From Mytilus galloprovincialis (taxonomy: Eukaryota; Mollusca; Bivalvia; Mytilida; Mytilidae): a DNA stretch of 64,000 nucleotides. Numbering within the stretch: position 1 is the first letter of the stretch; every line of letters starts with the position of its first letter. Both the position numbers and the translations under genes were made by a program. A model generated the notes under the pieces. It saw only the letters and a program-made list of their open reading frames with translations, ran no database searches and was not told the origin of the DNA. This document shows positions 1-58,096 of the stretch, piece after piece. Location of the stretch: NCBI RefSeq assembly GCF_965363235.1, contig NC_134838.1, positions 5,399,001 through 5,463,000 of the forward strand, written 5' to 3'.

Positions 1-750
1 CTTATTATAAGTAATAGGATAACTATATTTGATATGTGCGTACCTTGCAAGGTCCTTGTGTCTGTCAGACAGTTTTCACTTGACCTCGACCTCATTTCAT
101 GGATCAGTGAACAAGGTTAAGTTTTGGTGGTCAAGTCCATATCTCAGATACTATAAGCAATAGGGCTAGTATATTCGGTGTATGGAAGGACTGTAAGGTG
201 TACATGTCCAACTGGCAGGTGTCATCTGACCTTGACCTCATTTTCATGGTTCAGTGGTTATAGTTAAGTTTTTGTGTTTTGGTCTGTTTTTCTCATACCA
301 TATGCAATAGGTCTACTATATTTGGTGTATGGAATGATTGTTAAGTGTACATGTCTATCGGGCAGATGCCATGTGACCTTGACCTCATTTTCATGGTTGA
401 GTGGTCAAAGTTAAGTTTTTGAGTTTTGGTCTTTTTATCTAATGCTATATGCCATAGGTCAACTATATTTGGTGTATGGAAATATTTTATGATCTTTATG
501 TCAGTTGAGCAGGTTTTATTTAACCGTGACCTCATTTTCACGGTTCATTGCACAGTGTTAAGTTTTTGTGTTTTGGTCTATTTTTCTTAAACTATAAGTA
601 ATGTGTCAACTATATATGTTGTATAGAAGCATTGTTAGCTGTACCTGTCTGCCTGGCATGGTTCATCTGACCTGGACCTCTTTTTCAAGGTTCATTGGTC
701 TTTGTTTAGTTATCTTGGTTAATGTTAAGTTTATGTGACAGTTGTAATAA
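1..750. repeat. degenerate tandem repeat, about 140-bp unit, GACCTCATTTTCATGG family
   Basis: About five imperfect copies follow one another. Each carries the sequence TTGACCTCATTTTCATGG, then a GTCAAAGTTAAGTTTTTGTG-like stretch, then an ATATGCAATAGGTC-like stretch and TATATTTGGTGTATGGAA. Related fragments lie in inverted orientation near 13660-13990 and 41760-42190, so this is an interspersed family that also expands in tandem. It sits in the intron upstream of the exon at 904. No coding potential is seen. Confidence 0.75.
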
Positions 751-903
751 AGCTTAGCTTTATACTTAGGACTATTAACATAATATCAATGATTAGTATA
801 GAAGGCGAGACATTTCAGCATGTGCACTCTTGTGTATTTTTGTTTTGAAATGACAATGCTTTATTATAATGATTATCAATTATATATTTATTTTTATTTT
901 CAG

Positions 904-1423
904 AGATCCAAGTAAAAACCGACTTCTGTCAGAAGATGATGATGATAACTGGGGATGGGGCAATGAGTGGGAAAGTAAAGATTCTAAAGGTTCTTCAAGG
1001 AAATTGGAAGATTCCTCGTCAGGGTTTGATTCAAAGAAGGCGGACGATGACCTTGAGAACTGGCTGAATGATGATGACTCTTTAATACAAACATCTAAGT
1101 CAAAATCTAAAGGAAAGAAAATGGAGGATGATTGGGATAATTGGGGTGATAACAGCAAAACTGAAAAAGTAAAAACTGATAAAAAATCCTCTAAAGGTAA
1201 AACGAGTGACGGATGGGAAGATGTGGACTGGAATGCTGGCTTTAGTTCAAATGAAAAACAAAAGCAACCATTGGTTGGAGATTTATTGGACCTTAGTGAA
1301 GACACCCCTGTTACAACCAATGGAAATTCAGGATGGGACAATGAAGTTTGGGCTAATGAAGAAGAAGAAGATGAGTGGCAAAGCTTAGATATAGGTTCAT
1401 CAGATAATAGGAAACTCAAATAA
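904..1423 (+). CDS. last coding exon of an acidic Trp-rich protein, possibly ArfGAP1
   Basis: The exon starts after a TTTTCAG acceptor at 897-903 and stays open to a TAA at 1421-1423; the first base completes a split codon. It encodes about 173 residues, very acidic and Ser/Lys-rich, with repeated Trp motifs (NWGWGNEW, DDWDNWGD, DGWEDVDWNAGF, SGWDNEVW, DEWQSLD) and a clathrin-box-like DLLDLSE. Repeated W-x(1-6)-W/F motifs in an acidic tail are typical of proteins that bind COPI or adaptor appendages. The GWDNEVW motif recalls the extreme C-terminus of ArfGAP1, the GTPase-activating protein for Arf1 on Golgi membranes. SCYL1, which also has a Trp-rich acidic tail, is the main alternative; it normally ends in a Lys/Arg-rich helix that is absent here, although the last residues RKLK recall its RKLD end. 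Upstream exons are outside the window. That this is a real terminal exon is fairly sure; the family is a guess. Confidence 0.7.
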
Positions 1424-2200
1424 CTAACACAGTATATACTTTATGTGTTCATATCTTAACTTAAATTCCATGAATCCATTGAAATAATTACCAAATGTTG
1501 TATTTCATAGCTTAGTGAGATTGCAAGCAATACAACTTTTTAATGTACCAAAAATATCTTGAAAAAAATGTAATACAAGGAATTTTGAAAGTTAACAAGA
1601 ATATTAAGAGTGAGTCTTAATTTAGAAAGTACTGATAGGTGCTATATTACAATTAATGGTATACAAAAAGAAGATTTATTCCTACAAAGGTTAATAGATG
1701 AAGTAGTCCAAATATTTAACAATGGTTTAGAAATTACAATCTCAATATATATAAAACATTTCTAAAACATTGCACTTAATTGAAACTGGCAATTAATATT
1801 TGCGGAAACAATTATTTTAAGGAATGAAGTTGCTTATTGTTTGGCAATTTCTTTTTAGAAAAGCAAATTATTTATTGTATAAAAGTTGTAAGAAAATTTT
1901 TAGCATGTTTCTGATGTTTCCTCAGTATTTTTCAGTGTATATTTATTTTATTGTATATATATATACATTTGTTTGCCAAAAAACTATGAAGCATGTAAAT
2001 ATGATATAATATTTACTGAATCCAAATCTATGTTTACTCTGGGAGTATGTTGATCTATTTTATTTTCTGTCTTAGCAGATGTATTGAGATTGCTATTGAA
2101 ATATACCGGTTCATGTAGTAAGATTATCAAACGTTATGAAACGTTTCACTGAGCTAGTGATATGTTATGAAGTGAAATAAACAATGTGTAAAGACGTAAC
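1424..2200 (+). other. probable 3' UTR with polyadenylation signal
   Basis: AT-rich non-coding sequence follows the stop codon. An AATAAA hexamer lies at 2176-2181, followed by a GT/T-rich stretch (TTTGTTTTATGATCTGTTGC), as expected for a cleavage site near 2195-2205. Other hexamers further down cannot be excluded. Short ORFs in this stretch look like chance. Confidence 0.5.
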
Positions 2201-3425
2201 AGCTTTGTTTTATGATCTGTTGCTTTGTGTGGAAAATGTCAAATTGATTTTCCATAAAAATTATTCATTATAAATTGCATTGATGTATCTGTGATACTGT
2301 TGTAATTTATGTAATTAGGTTGTTCAAGATTTTAATGAATGACCTAGTTTTGAGAGATATTGGCCTGATGTAATCGCTTTAAAAAAATGTTTTCAGTACT
2401 GTTTATCTCCACTTATATACTTTCACTCATGAATTAACAGCAAAAATGTACAGAATTTTACATGTACATGTGGGAACAAATTTATTTAGAGGCATAACAT
2501 AAAAAAATCATCTGTCATTTTCTTCATAATAAATACTTCAATTTAAACATTGTATTTTCATATCAATTTCATTTATATTTAGAATTAATTTCATAACAGT
2601 GTGGTCGATGATAAAACGTTTGTAAGTTGTAACTTGTTTGTCAACGGCTATGATTTTATGCTCACCCAGTCTATCAGAGGGCTTCCAGTGGGGATTGAAA
2701 TATTCACTTGTTACACATTTCGATACATAAAATGAAACTTTCCTTTTACAAAGCTTTAAAGGAATTTGTTTTCAACATTTGTTATATCATAACTTACAAT
2801 CGTGTCATTAATAAGAATAATAATGTTCAGAGATGATAATTTAATAAAAAAAAATAATAAAAAAATAAGTATATCCATTGTAAAAAATACTATTAAATTG
2901 ATGGGGTTAATCACAAAATCTCTCATTGATTAAGAGCACAATTACTTCTATGTTGTGATCATTTAAGAATTGCATTCTATTTATTCAATGCATATACATG
3001 TGGGTTTTGTTTGTGAAAAGTTCGGGATATTTAAAAAATCATTTAATTTCTTTGTTTAACACCCTTAAAAGATTCATTCATTCAGATATTTGTCACTTTG
3101 CCTTATCTTCAAGTCCAACACAATTTCTCACGTTTCTTACAAAACTTATATTCTTTTGTTGAAGAATGAATGTTGCACCTTTTTTTATTTATTTTTTTTA
3201 TTTATTTGGTGTCTCATTGACGCATAAGACAAACTGACTACCCCTTTATTCAAGAAAAGAAGTTTAAGTATTCAACCTTTATAATTTGCTGTTCGGTGTG
3301 AGCCAAGGCTCCGTGTTGAAGGCTATTTTTATTTATATTGAAATCACAAAGGTTATTCCTGATAAGTACTTTTAATTATTTTATTTAGGCGTTGAGAACC
3401 TTTGTTGACCTCACAAATTAAATTT
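2200..3425. other. intergenic AT-rich sequence, no gene seen
   Basis: No exon-like ORF, splice-site pair or RNA gene was recognised. It contains homopolymer A/T tracts and, near 3297-3330, a GTGAGCCAAGGCTCCGTGTTGAAGG fragment that recurs at 7895-7918 and marks an interspersed repeat. Confidence 0.5.
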
Positions 3426-3431
3426 CTTTAA

Positions 3432-3535
3432 TAGTTATTCCACGATGACGCGGTGTGTCAGTGTAAGATCATCCCGATGGCCGGAGGCCAGAGGGTGATC
3501 TAACACTGACACACCAAGTCCGAGTGGGATAACTA
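3432..3535. mobile_element. foldback element (imperfect palindrome, 104 bp)
   Basis: Two nested inverted arms: TAGTTATTCCAC at 3432 pairs with GTGGGATAACTA at 3524-3535, and TGTGTCAGTGTAAGATCATC at 3454 pairs with GATCTAACACTGACACA at 3497-3513. The centre is a small GC-rich hairpin (GGCCGGAGGCC). This is the layout of a short foldback MITE. Confidence 0.65.
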
Positions 3536-4222
3536 TTTTACATCCCAGCTATTTAAGATAAGATGAAAAACCATTTACAATTCATAAAATCTAGTTTAGA
3601 ACGCCACACAACCATTATAATATACTTCCTATATTACTACATGTATATGATGTATACCCTTTATGACCCCCGAACACGATGAGTAGATTTCAAATAATGT
3701 CAACTCGCCCCACTTGCCAATCGGCCCACACTTTATCGCCACTTTATAAAAAAATCGCCCCACTCTTGGTTACCAACTCGCCCCACTTTTGAAAAAGTGT
3801 AGAATCAAATTTAACAATCATTCTGACAACTCACTTATCAAGGAAAAGGGTTTAAACCCCTCTGAATAAGGGTCTGCCAACTCGCCCCACTTATAAAAAT
3901 ATCATATGCTTCCTTTAAGTATGTTAAATTACTGATAGTTCGTATCCAGTCGTCGTGGTGTAGTGGTATGTGTCTTGGCTTGATATGCGAAAGGTCTTGA
4001 GTTCGGATCCCAGCATATACACTGGATTTTTTCTACGTAAATTTTGATAGATAGTCTTTTCTGTATAATTGATTATAAGTTTTATAGTGGATTTGACATT
4101 CCCGCCAAAATGTTACAGAACAAAGGAAAGCATGCATAACGAAGAAACTCAAACTGGGGTGATCTGGTAGGTACGATCTGGCTCAGATCACTCCTGTTAG
4201 AACAAAGGAGCTGGGATGTAAA
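3536..4222. mobile_element. segment between inverted TTTACATCCCAGCT repeats
   Basis: TTTACATCCCAGCT at 3537-3550 is repeated in inverse orientation as AGCTGGGATGTAAA at 4208-4221. Between them lie a cluster of CGCCCCACT motifs (about 3705-3890) and a tRNA-like stretch (3951-4020). It may be a non-autonomous element that has picked up a tRNA-derived segment, and it may form one larger composite with the foldback immediately to its left. No ORF is seen. Confidence 0.45.
3951..4022 (+). pseudogene. tRNA-like sequence (SINE head or tRNA pseudogene)
   Basis: TGGTGTAGTGGTA resembles an RNA polymerase III A box and GAGTTCGGATCCC, about 40 bases further on, resembles a B box. The acceptor arms do not pair and the anticodon arm is poor, so a working tRNA is unlikely. 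It lies inside the inverted-repeat segment 3536-4222. Confidence 0.4.
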
Positions 4223-5255
4223 TATTATTATTACGTCGTGAGCAGTGGGCATTACAGACGAACGTTCACCTAATTTGTCCCAGTCAATGAATGGCCATAG
4301 CTACACTGTTATGAATTTCATTCTATTATCATTTTACCATCCACAGTTCTTCATATTATTGTTAAAGTCTGTCAAAGCGTACAGCATCATTAGAATTGAG
4401 GAATAAACTAATTGTATAAACTGGAAATGGTTTTCAGATTGTTCTGAGATATGTTTAAGAACTCTCAAAGCAAGAGTGGTTTTTTTCTGGAACCATTTAA
4501 CTTTTACCTCCAAAATCAATCACTAAATAAAGGGTAGAAGTAAATATTGAAGGGTTTATTCTACAATTGAAATCTAGTGCACAGTACATGAAATTGACCA
4601 ATCAAAAGCGTGGAGGCATATGTATGAAAAAAGGATTATTATTAAAATCAATTAAAGCTTATCTTTTCAAAATTGTCATACTTCTAAAACTTAAAACCCT
4701 TGAAATTTGTAAAATAATCAAGTTTTGATGCTCCGAAACAATAGAATCCCAGAAAATTTTATCTTTGCAAAAATTTTAACTGAATAAATTTGTACTCTTA
4801 AAATGAAACTTATAAATGTTAAAGTTGCTTTTCATTTACAAACCTTCATTGTTCCTATGCATGCATTATAAGAGAAAGTTAAAGGAGAATACTTTTCTGT
4901 GTCTCAAACTTGTTCATAGGTATTGTGGTCAAATGAAAATAATTGTAGTAGATACTTATGTTGCAAATTGTCATTATAACTTGCTGGTGCATCTGATGTG
5001 TTTCATTTCCAATGTTGTTAATATTTATGTTATAGGATACTTATCTGAAGTCAACTTGTTAATAAAATGTAAGCCAGTATTCATTTTAAGATTACACAAT
5101 AAAACTTAAAAGCCTTTTGTTTTTATAATTAAAAGGATATGGTGAACTGTATCATTAATTTTGCAGCAATTGTCATAATTTCAGGAACCTCAATGTTGTC
5201 TTTAAATTCTTAACAAAATGTAGGTTAGCACTTCAAACTAGTTTAACTTCTGTAT
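4223..5255. other. intergenic AT-rich sequence, no gene seen
   Basis: A 97-codon ORF at 4816-5109 (+) is hydrophobic, of low complexity and has no exon signals or recognisable motif, so it is treated as chance. Nothing else was recognised. Confidence 0.45.
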
Positions 5256-5520
5256 GTGCCTGTCCCAAGTCAGAAGCCTGTAATTCACTGGTTGTTGGTT
5301 GCTGCTGAATATCATATTTGTATCTCATTCATTATTTTGTACATAAATCAGGCTGTTAGTTTTCTCATTTGAATTGTTTTACATATGTCATTTCAGGGCC
5401 TTTTACAGGTGAATATGCAGTATAAAATCGCTCATTGTTGAAGGCAAATAGTTGTTAATTTCTGTCTCACTTGGGTCTCTTATGGAGAGATGTCTTATTG
5501 GCAATCATACCAAATCTTTT
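5256..5520 (+). repeat. interspersed repeat ending GTCTTATTGGCAATCATACCA
   Basis: The segment reads TGTGCCTGTCCCAAGTCAG, then GGGCCTTTTACAG, GCTCATTGTTGAAGG, GTTGTTAATTTCTGT and GGAGAGATGTCTTATTGG before CATACCAAATCTTTT. The same order of blocks is found at 51955-52250 (+), 47645-47815 (inverted) and 38806-38950 (inverted, decayed). It has no ORF. A SINE or the 3' tail of a retroelement would fit. Confidence 0.65.
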
Positions 5521-5843
5521 TAGTCCCCTACTGCAGGGACTTTTGGTTTGCACTTTGTCTGTCTGCCTGTCCATTCCTCAGTCCGTCAACTCAGTTTTGA
5601 AGATATTGATTTGATATTTGGTTTATTAATTTATCATGGCAAGTTACAGATTAAGTTTGAAGTTTGTTTTAGTCTGATGATTTTTAGCAGAGTTATGGTC
5701 CTTGGACTCATAAAATTCACTCAATCAGTTTTCAACAGCTTGAAGACATCGTCCTGATATTTGTTATATAGTATACACCATGACAAGTTAGATCAAGTTC
5801 GAATTTTGTTCCATTACAATTAATTTTAACCGGTGGGGGACTA
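5521..5843. mobile_element. 323-bp element with TAGTCCCC terminal inverted repeats
   Basis: It starts TAGTCCCCTACTGCAGGGA and ends ACCGGTGGGGGACTA, giving inverted ends of about 9-12 bp. The interior is AT-rich and non-coding. It looks like a non-autonomous DNA element inserted directly after the repeat at 5256-5520. Confidence 0.55.
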
Positions 5844-5879
5844 TGTATTGCCATGCAATACTCACAAAATGATTGTTGT

Positions 5880-6990
5880 TATAAACATGTCCAGCTGTCA
5901 ATAATTACCAGACATTGACATCATTTGATGGATCAGGTCAAGTTTTTATGGTTGCCTTTTTCTCATTATATATGCCATAGCCCATAGGTCAACCTTTTTT
6001 GGTTTGGGTGGACGAAGTCATTAAAGTTATACTAAGGTGTGAGGTTACCAGCATCAACAATGTATGAGATGGTGATTAGGTCAGTTTATAGAGAACCACT
6101 AGTGGTAGGTCAATGATATTGGGTATGCAGTTGTATAAGCATTGGTACATCTCGTTTCTATTATGGTGATTATTTGGCAAGTCGTTTTTCTTGACTTTGA
6201 ATGTTTTTTATGGTTTACATGTTTATGTTTCAGATTAAATCAGTTTAAGATAAACCAGTAATGTTAAGTCCTTGATATTTGGTATGCAGATGTATTGCCA
6301 TTAGCAAGTCTCATTTCCATTGATATGACATGGCCACACCTCCTCATCATTTCCATGGAGATTACATGGCCACACCTCCTCATCATTGTTCATTGACTTT
6401 TAAACTTATTAAAAGTTTGTGCTTCAACAATGTAGGTTTGGCCATCACCAATGTAGGTTTGGCCATCACCAATGTAGTTTTGAACAGGAAATTCACACCT
6501 GACTACCTTTCTTGAGCTTGGATCATGTCACTGGATCTCCCCTATTAGTCAGTGTCTAGATAATGAATTCTACTCCCAAACTTCTGACTTACAGGTGAGT
6601 AGGTATGGGGTACTTGTAATAAGTCAAAAGTATTAGGACATAGTTTTATCAGCACTGGCATTCTCCATTTCCATGTTTTTCAATGTTAAGTTTTCTGCCT
6701 ACGGTAAGTTAGTTGATAGCATCTTCTTATGATAGATCAATGATATATTGTAGGAAGTCCCATCACTATCAGTACATATCAGTATATGCTATTTTGAGGC
6801 CCTGCTCCCTATGTTATATTCCAGTGACTGAATTAATTAGCAATGTTCAATGTAAAGTTTTCTGCTCAAGTCAGTTTGATATGATTGACTACTTATGACA
6901 GATCAATGATATATTGTATAATGTTACATTCCGATCAGTACTTCTCAGTTTGTTGACCATTCCTACGCCCTGTCGACAATAACTAAGCAA
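5880..6990. repeat. decayed repeats, GGTATGCAG / ATGGCCACACCTCC
   Basis: Blocks recur out of register: TCAATGATATTGGGTATGCAG near 6111 and TCCTTGATATTTGGTATGCAG near 6271; ATGGCCACACCTCCTCATCAT at about 6330 and 6366; TTTGGCCATCACCAATGTAG at about 6436 and 6456; GACAGATCAATGATATATTG near 6897 and GATAGATCAATGATATATTG near 6730. A related fragment is near 24300. No gene is seen in 5880-7860. Confidence 0.5.
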
Positions 6991-7865
6991 TGTAGCTGTA
7001 CATCAGATTGTCTTTTTGTGAATTTTATGTGGACAGGCAAAACATATCTCTGTGTCAACAGTTTATCAACATCAGGTCTTGGAAAGTTAAAGAAAAATAA
7101 AGAGAATAATTTGCTGGCTATGTCATGCTAAGTGCACCCTCACTTGTAATAATAATTAAAAAAAAAGTTTTCCAACATTCCCCACCCCAACATATTTTAG
7201 TTGTCCAATTGTAGGATCTCCAATAATTTTCCATCTCAACTGCAGAAATCATTCAGGTTTACAAGATTAATTGATCGTTTGTTGTTTAAAACGACTTTCA
7301 GCACTATTTTGAGGTGGTCTGGTTTTCTTGGTGGAGGAAGCCAGAGTGCCAAGAGAAATCCACCGAACTTCAGTAGGAAAACAGGTTTCCCAAGATTGTT
7401 AACAATATAATTTCCCCTATGAACAACCATGTCAACCATATGGATTGGTATTTATATGTCCCCTCTCAACAAAGAATACAGGAACAAAAAGAAGAAAGAG
7501 GCAGGAGGATCTGAAAATGCTTTAAACAGTAACTTAATTAAATCATGCTAATGCCACTATTTTCCAAGTTTAAAATGAGTCTGTTTCTTACTTAGTACAA
7601 AACCTATATATTCAGTGGGTATAGTAATATGTTTCAATTTTCTGATAATTCATTTATTTGTCATGGTATTGACAAATTCTTCAAACAAGCCTTGTCTTCT
7701 GCTGAATTATCAAATTCTTGGAAAACTTTTCACTCCAAAATCCACAAAAACATTAACCAACAAATAATAAAGCACCAAAAAAAGAAGTGGTTTCATGTGA
7801 TTTATGAAAGTTACTTATATTCAACTAAATTTGATGTGTTGTAAACAACATTTCATCATTTTTGG

Positions 7866-8010
7866 GGCCCTTATTGCTTGCTGTTGTAGTGAGCCAAGGC
7901 TCTGTGTTGAGGGGCCATACTTTGACCTATAATTCTTGACTTTTTATACATAGTGATTCAGATGTAGAGTTGTCTCATTCACTCATACCACATCTTTTAA
8001 TATCTATGAA
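7866..8010 (+). repeat. interspersed repeat ending GTTGTCTCATTCACTCATACCA
   Basis: The blocks GTGAGCCAAGGCTC, TTGACCTATAAT and GAGTTGTCTCATT..CTCATACCACATCTT recur at 15430-15590 and, in part, at 3297-3340 and 20640-20720. It has no ORF and is probably a SINE-like or retroelement tail. Confidence 0.55.
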
Positions 8011-8069
8011 CCCATTCCGTTTTACAAAAAAAAAGTCTTTTGAAATAAAAGAGGGAACAGTTAAAATGC

Positions 8070-8574
8070 AAAATACCACAAGGCTGGCAGTGTACTAAAT
8101 ATTCTCATGCCAAAATACCACAAGGCTGGCAGTGTACTAAATATTGGCATGCCAAAATACCACAAGGCTGGCAGTGTACTAAATATTCGCATGCCAAAAT
8201 ACCACAAGGCTGGCAGTGTACTAAATATTCTCATGCCAAAATACCACAAGGCTGGCAGTGTACTAAATATTCTCATGCCAAAATACCACAAGGCTGGCAG
8301 TGTACTAAATATTCTCATGCCAAAATACCACAAGGCTGGCAGTGTACTAAATATTCTCATGCCAAAATACCACAAGGCTGGCAGTGTACTAAATATTCTC
8401 ATGCCAAAATACCACAAGGCTGGCAGTGTACTAAATATTCTCATGCCAAAATACCACAGGGCTGGCAGTGTACTAAATATTCTCATGCCAAAATACCACA
8501 AGGCTGGCAGTGTACTAAATATTCTCATGCCAAAATACCACAAGGCTGGCAGTGTACTAAATATTCTCATGCAG
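8070..8574. repeat. 42-bp minisatellite, 12 copies
   Basis: Twelve direct copies of a 42-bp unit (AAAATACCACAAGGCTGGCA, then GTGTACTAAATATTCTCATGCC) begin at 8070, 8112, 8154 and so on every 42 bases to 8532. Copies are nearly identical; differences are in the TTGGC/TTCGC/TTCTC position of the first three copies and one A-to-G change in the copy at 8448. The unit length is a multiple of three, so long ORFs appear on both strands (14-residue periodicity). These are treated as a by-product of the repeat and not as genes. Confidence 0.95.
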
Positions 8575-8883
8575 TGTCATCTTCTAGCATTGTTTAACAT
8601 ACATATCTTTATGTGATACATTTTATTCTTTACTTAAGATTTTTCAAATAAATACAATATCACATTTCTGTAAAAAAAAAACATTACAAGGTTGACTATA
8701 ACAATACAAATGTTTTTGGCATTTTTCGAGAGATTCTAGATTAACAAAAAATGGTACCAGTTTATGTTGATACCATATAACCTTCTGTAGGGACTGCTAC
8801 ACAATAAAATCTTAAAAGGTTTTCTAACAAAATCCAAATATTCATAAAATTATGACTTAACGAAAAAGTTGGAATCCAGGTTG

Positions 8884-9021
8884 GTGATCCCTCTAATCTG
8901 TTTTAATTCTGATCACACTATTATAATTTGTGATCCATCTAATCTGTTTTAATTCTGATCACACTATTATAATTCGTGATCCCTCTAATCTGTTTTAATT
9001 CTGATCACACTATTATAATTT
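8884..9021. repeat. 46-bp direct repeat, three copies
   Basis: Units begin at 8884, 8930 and 8976 with GTGATCCCTCTAATCTG or a one-base variant and continue through TTTTAATTCTGATCACAC to ATTATAATT. Copies are almost identical, which implies a recent expansion or gene conversion. Confidence 0.9.
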
Positions 9022-9540
9022 GCTTACAATTATTTTAATGAGGAATTAAGTACAAAAAATTCATAATTAAAGGAGTTCCTTAGAGAACGATTATCAGATA
9101 AACTTCAAATCAAATGGAACAAAGAAATGATTGCACTTCTTTCTAATTGGTCAAACAAAAAGTCATTCATCAATATCCGACTTAAAATAAAGAATTTCAG
9201 CCATCAAGAAATCATAAAACCTGCGTCAAATCACTGAAATTTTTACAACTATTGTCTTAACAAACAGCATCTAATATAAAAAAAAAGATTTTAAATATAA
9301 AATTCAAAATTTAGGATGATAATCTCTTTGGCAGATTAATTCAGAAACCAATAAAATAAAAAAATACCTTTTATCGCTTTTTTTAAAAAATGGTAAGAGC
9401 CTTTCAAAAATACTAGCCTTATTTATGGCAATCAATCAGGTCACTTTGTTATATCATTCCAAAAGGCAAATATCAAACTACTATTACATGACCATGACAA
9501 ATTACATGACTTGTCTAAAAAAAAATCATAAATTCATATA

Positions 9541-9748
9541 CTGTGGATTCATTTTTTTTCGTGGGTACCAATTTTCGTGGTTTGAGGAAAATTTGCATAT
9601 GCGTGGATATTTAATTTCGTGGTTTTGCAAAAGTCTGCACACATTCCTTTAGGAAATTTGTAATTCGTTGAATATTTGAATTCGTGGTTTTCCTGTACCC
9701 ACGAAATCCACGAAAATTAGTATCCAACAAATATTAATGAATTCACAG
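9541..9748. mobile_element. TA-flanked MITE with CTGTGGATTCATT ends
   Basis: The segment starts CTGTGGATTCATT and ends AATGAATTCACAG, flanked by TA on both sides (9539-9540 and 9749-9750). Subterminal TTCGTGG / CCACGAA motifs recur on opposite strands, so most of it can fold back. A second copy lies at 42833-43040. TA target duplication and size fit a Tc1/mariner-type non-autonomous element. Confidence 0.8.
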
Positions 9749-9750
9749 TA

Positions 9751-10468
9751 CCGTGTAGGGCATTTCTGGATAAAACATGTAAATGATCTTTTGCTTACAG
9801 GTTTATTGAGTCTCTACAGAACTCAAGAAATATACAACTTGTTTTATTTTGTGGAAAAGAAATTATCAATGAAAAGCAGTTAGAAGAGTGAGGTGTATTG
9901 AAAGTTTCCTTTGAAAATACTGAATCACTGGTTGCATATTATCAATGCTTTATCTAGGTAATAAAATAACTCTAATTGATGTACCATACATACTATAAAA
10001 ATCATGTTTACTGATTAACAAATTAGGAATATATCATTAATAAGGAATTTTTTCTCAAAACTCAGTAAAAACATATGTTTTAACACAGTAATGACCATCA
10101 TAAAAACTTCTCAATACACAGTAACATTATTGGATTGTATTTGTTCTTACTTCACAATTAAAATTTTCTGGATTCCAAGTGTACCATAATAAGATAACTT
10201 TTAACTGTAAGACACAATACAGGTCATTTAATACTGTTTATCTATCACATATAATTCAATGAAAATTGCACTTAAATTGTTCATAATTTTCATTTTCAAT
10301 ATATCAACAGATGTACACAAAAATAACAAACGTTTCTACAATGTCTCTCCGCCAACAGTCACACACAACCAGCCACTTTACTTCATTATGAGGTACATTT
10401 CCTACTGACACAATCACAACCGAACATCACTGACTAGATCATTTTGCCCTAAAATATTCTTTCTAACA
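9751..10468 (-). other. probable 3' UTR of the DDX43-like helicase gene
   Basis: AT-rich non-coding sequence lies beyond the helicase stop codon. A TTTATT (AATAAA on the minus strand) at 9802-9807 is one candidate polyadenylation signal. The end of the transcript cannot be fixed from sequence alone. Confidence 0.35.
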
Positions 10469-57667
<47,199 letters not shown>

Positions 57668-58014
57668 TGTTAAATAAACAAATGAACATTAACTTTGAAT
57701 AAAACAAAAAAATCAACACATTTTCATTCAAACATCGTTCTTTACGTAAAGTGTATCAAAGCAAAAGTAGTTTTGAAATTTCCCACATGGAAACAAGCAG
57801 AGTTATAAAATATGTTTTAAGCATATAATTTTTTAATATATCCATGTATAAATTATATAGAAAAAATATTATCAAACCAATTTAAAGGTGATGTACTAAT
57901 AATATTAATAACATATTGGCGATATTCATTACGAAACTACGAAAAGACTGGTTAAAAATAAATTATAACGATGAGCAAGGAAGATTATTAATTAAGATCC
58001 AGTATAATTTAAAA
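57668..58014. promoter_or_regulatory. head-to-head promoter region between the helicase and MRGBP genes
   Basis: The two start codons face away from each other, 347 bp apart. The gap is AT-rich and without a CpG-rich core or an obvious TATA box at a fixed distance. Both products are nuclear or RNA-related, so shared regulation is plausible but only inferred. The MRGBP frame is open from an ATG at 57916, so some of this gap may be transcribed. Confidence 0.55.
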
Positions 58015-58096
58015 ATGGTGGACACTGAGAACCTTGTCTGGGGTGTAGATTTGGAAGTTAATTTATTACATGCCATGAGAGGACACAAACCAGTTG
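58015..58096 (+). CDS. MRGBP: MRGBP exon 1
   Basis: MVDTENLVWGVDLEVNLLHA and MRGHKPV, then the first base of a Gly codon before the donor GTAATA. Confidence 0.9.

Noticed and set aside
880-1419. 179-codon ORF on the minus strand opposite the acidic exon
   Set aside because: It is a shadow of the GAT/GAA-rich coding strand (Ser/Leu-rich complement) with no independent support.
3951-4022. Working tRNA gene
   Set aside because: A and B box-like sequences are present, but acceptor and anticodon arms do not pair; annotated as tRNA-like only.
4816-5109. 97-codon ORF on the + strand
   Set aside because: Hydrophobic low-complexity reading with no exon signals or recognisable motif in AT-rich intergenic DNA.
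8061-8616. Regularly repeated array that could suggest a CRISPR array or a repeat protein gene on either strand
   Set aside because: There are no unique spacers; the whole 42-bp unit repeats without gaps, in an animal genome. No start context, splice sites or flanking coding sequence support a protein.
57916-58014. Upstream in-frame ATG that would lengthen MRGBP by 33 residues
   Set aside because: The extra residues resemble nothing in the MRGBP family, while family-like sequence begins at the ATG at 58015. It is more likely 5' UTR or promoter.
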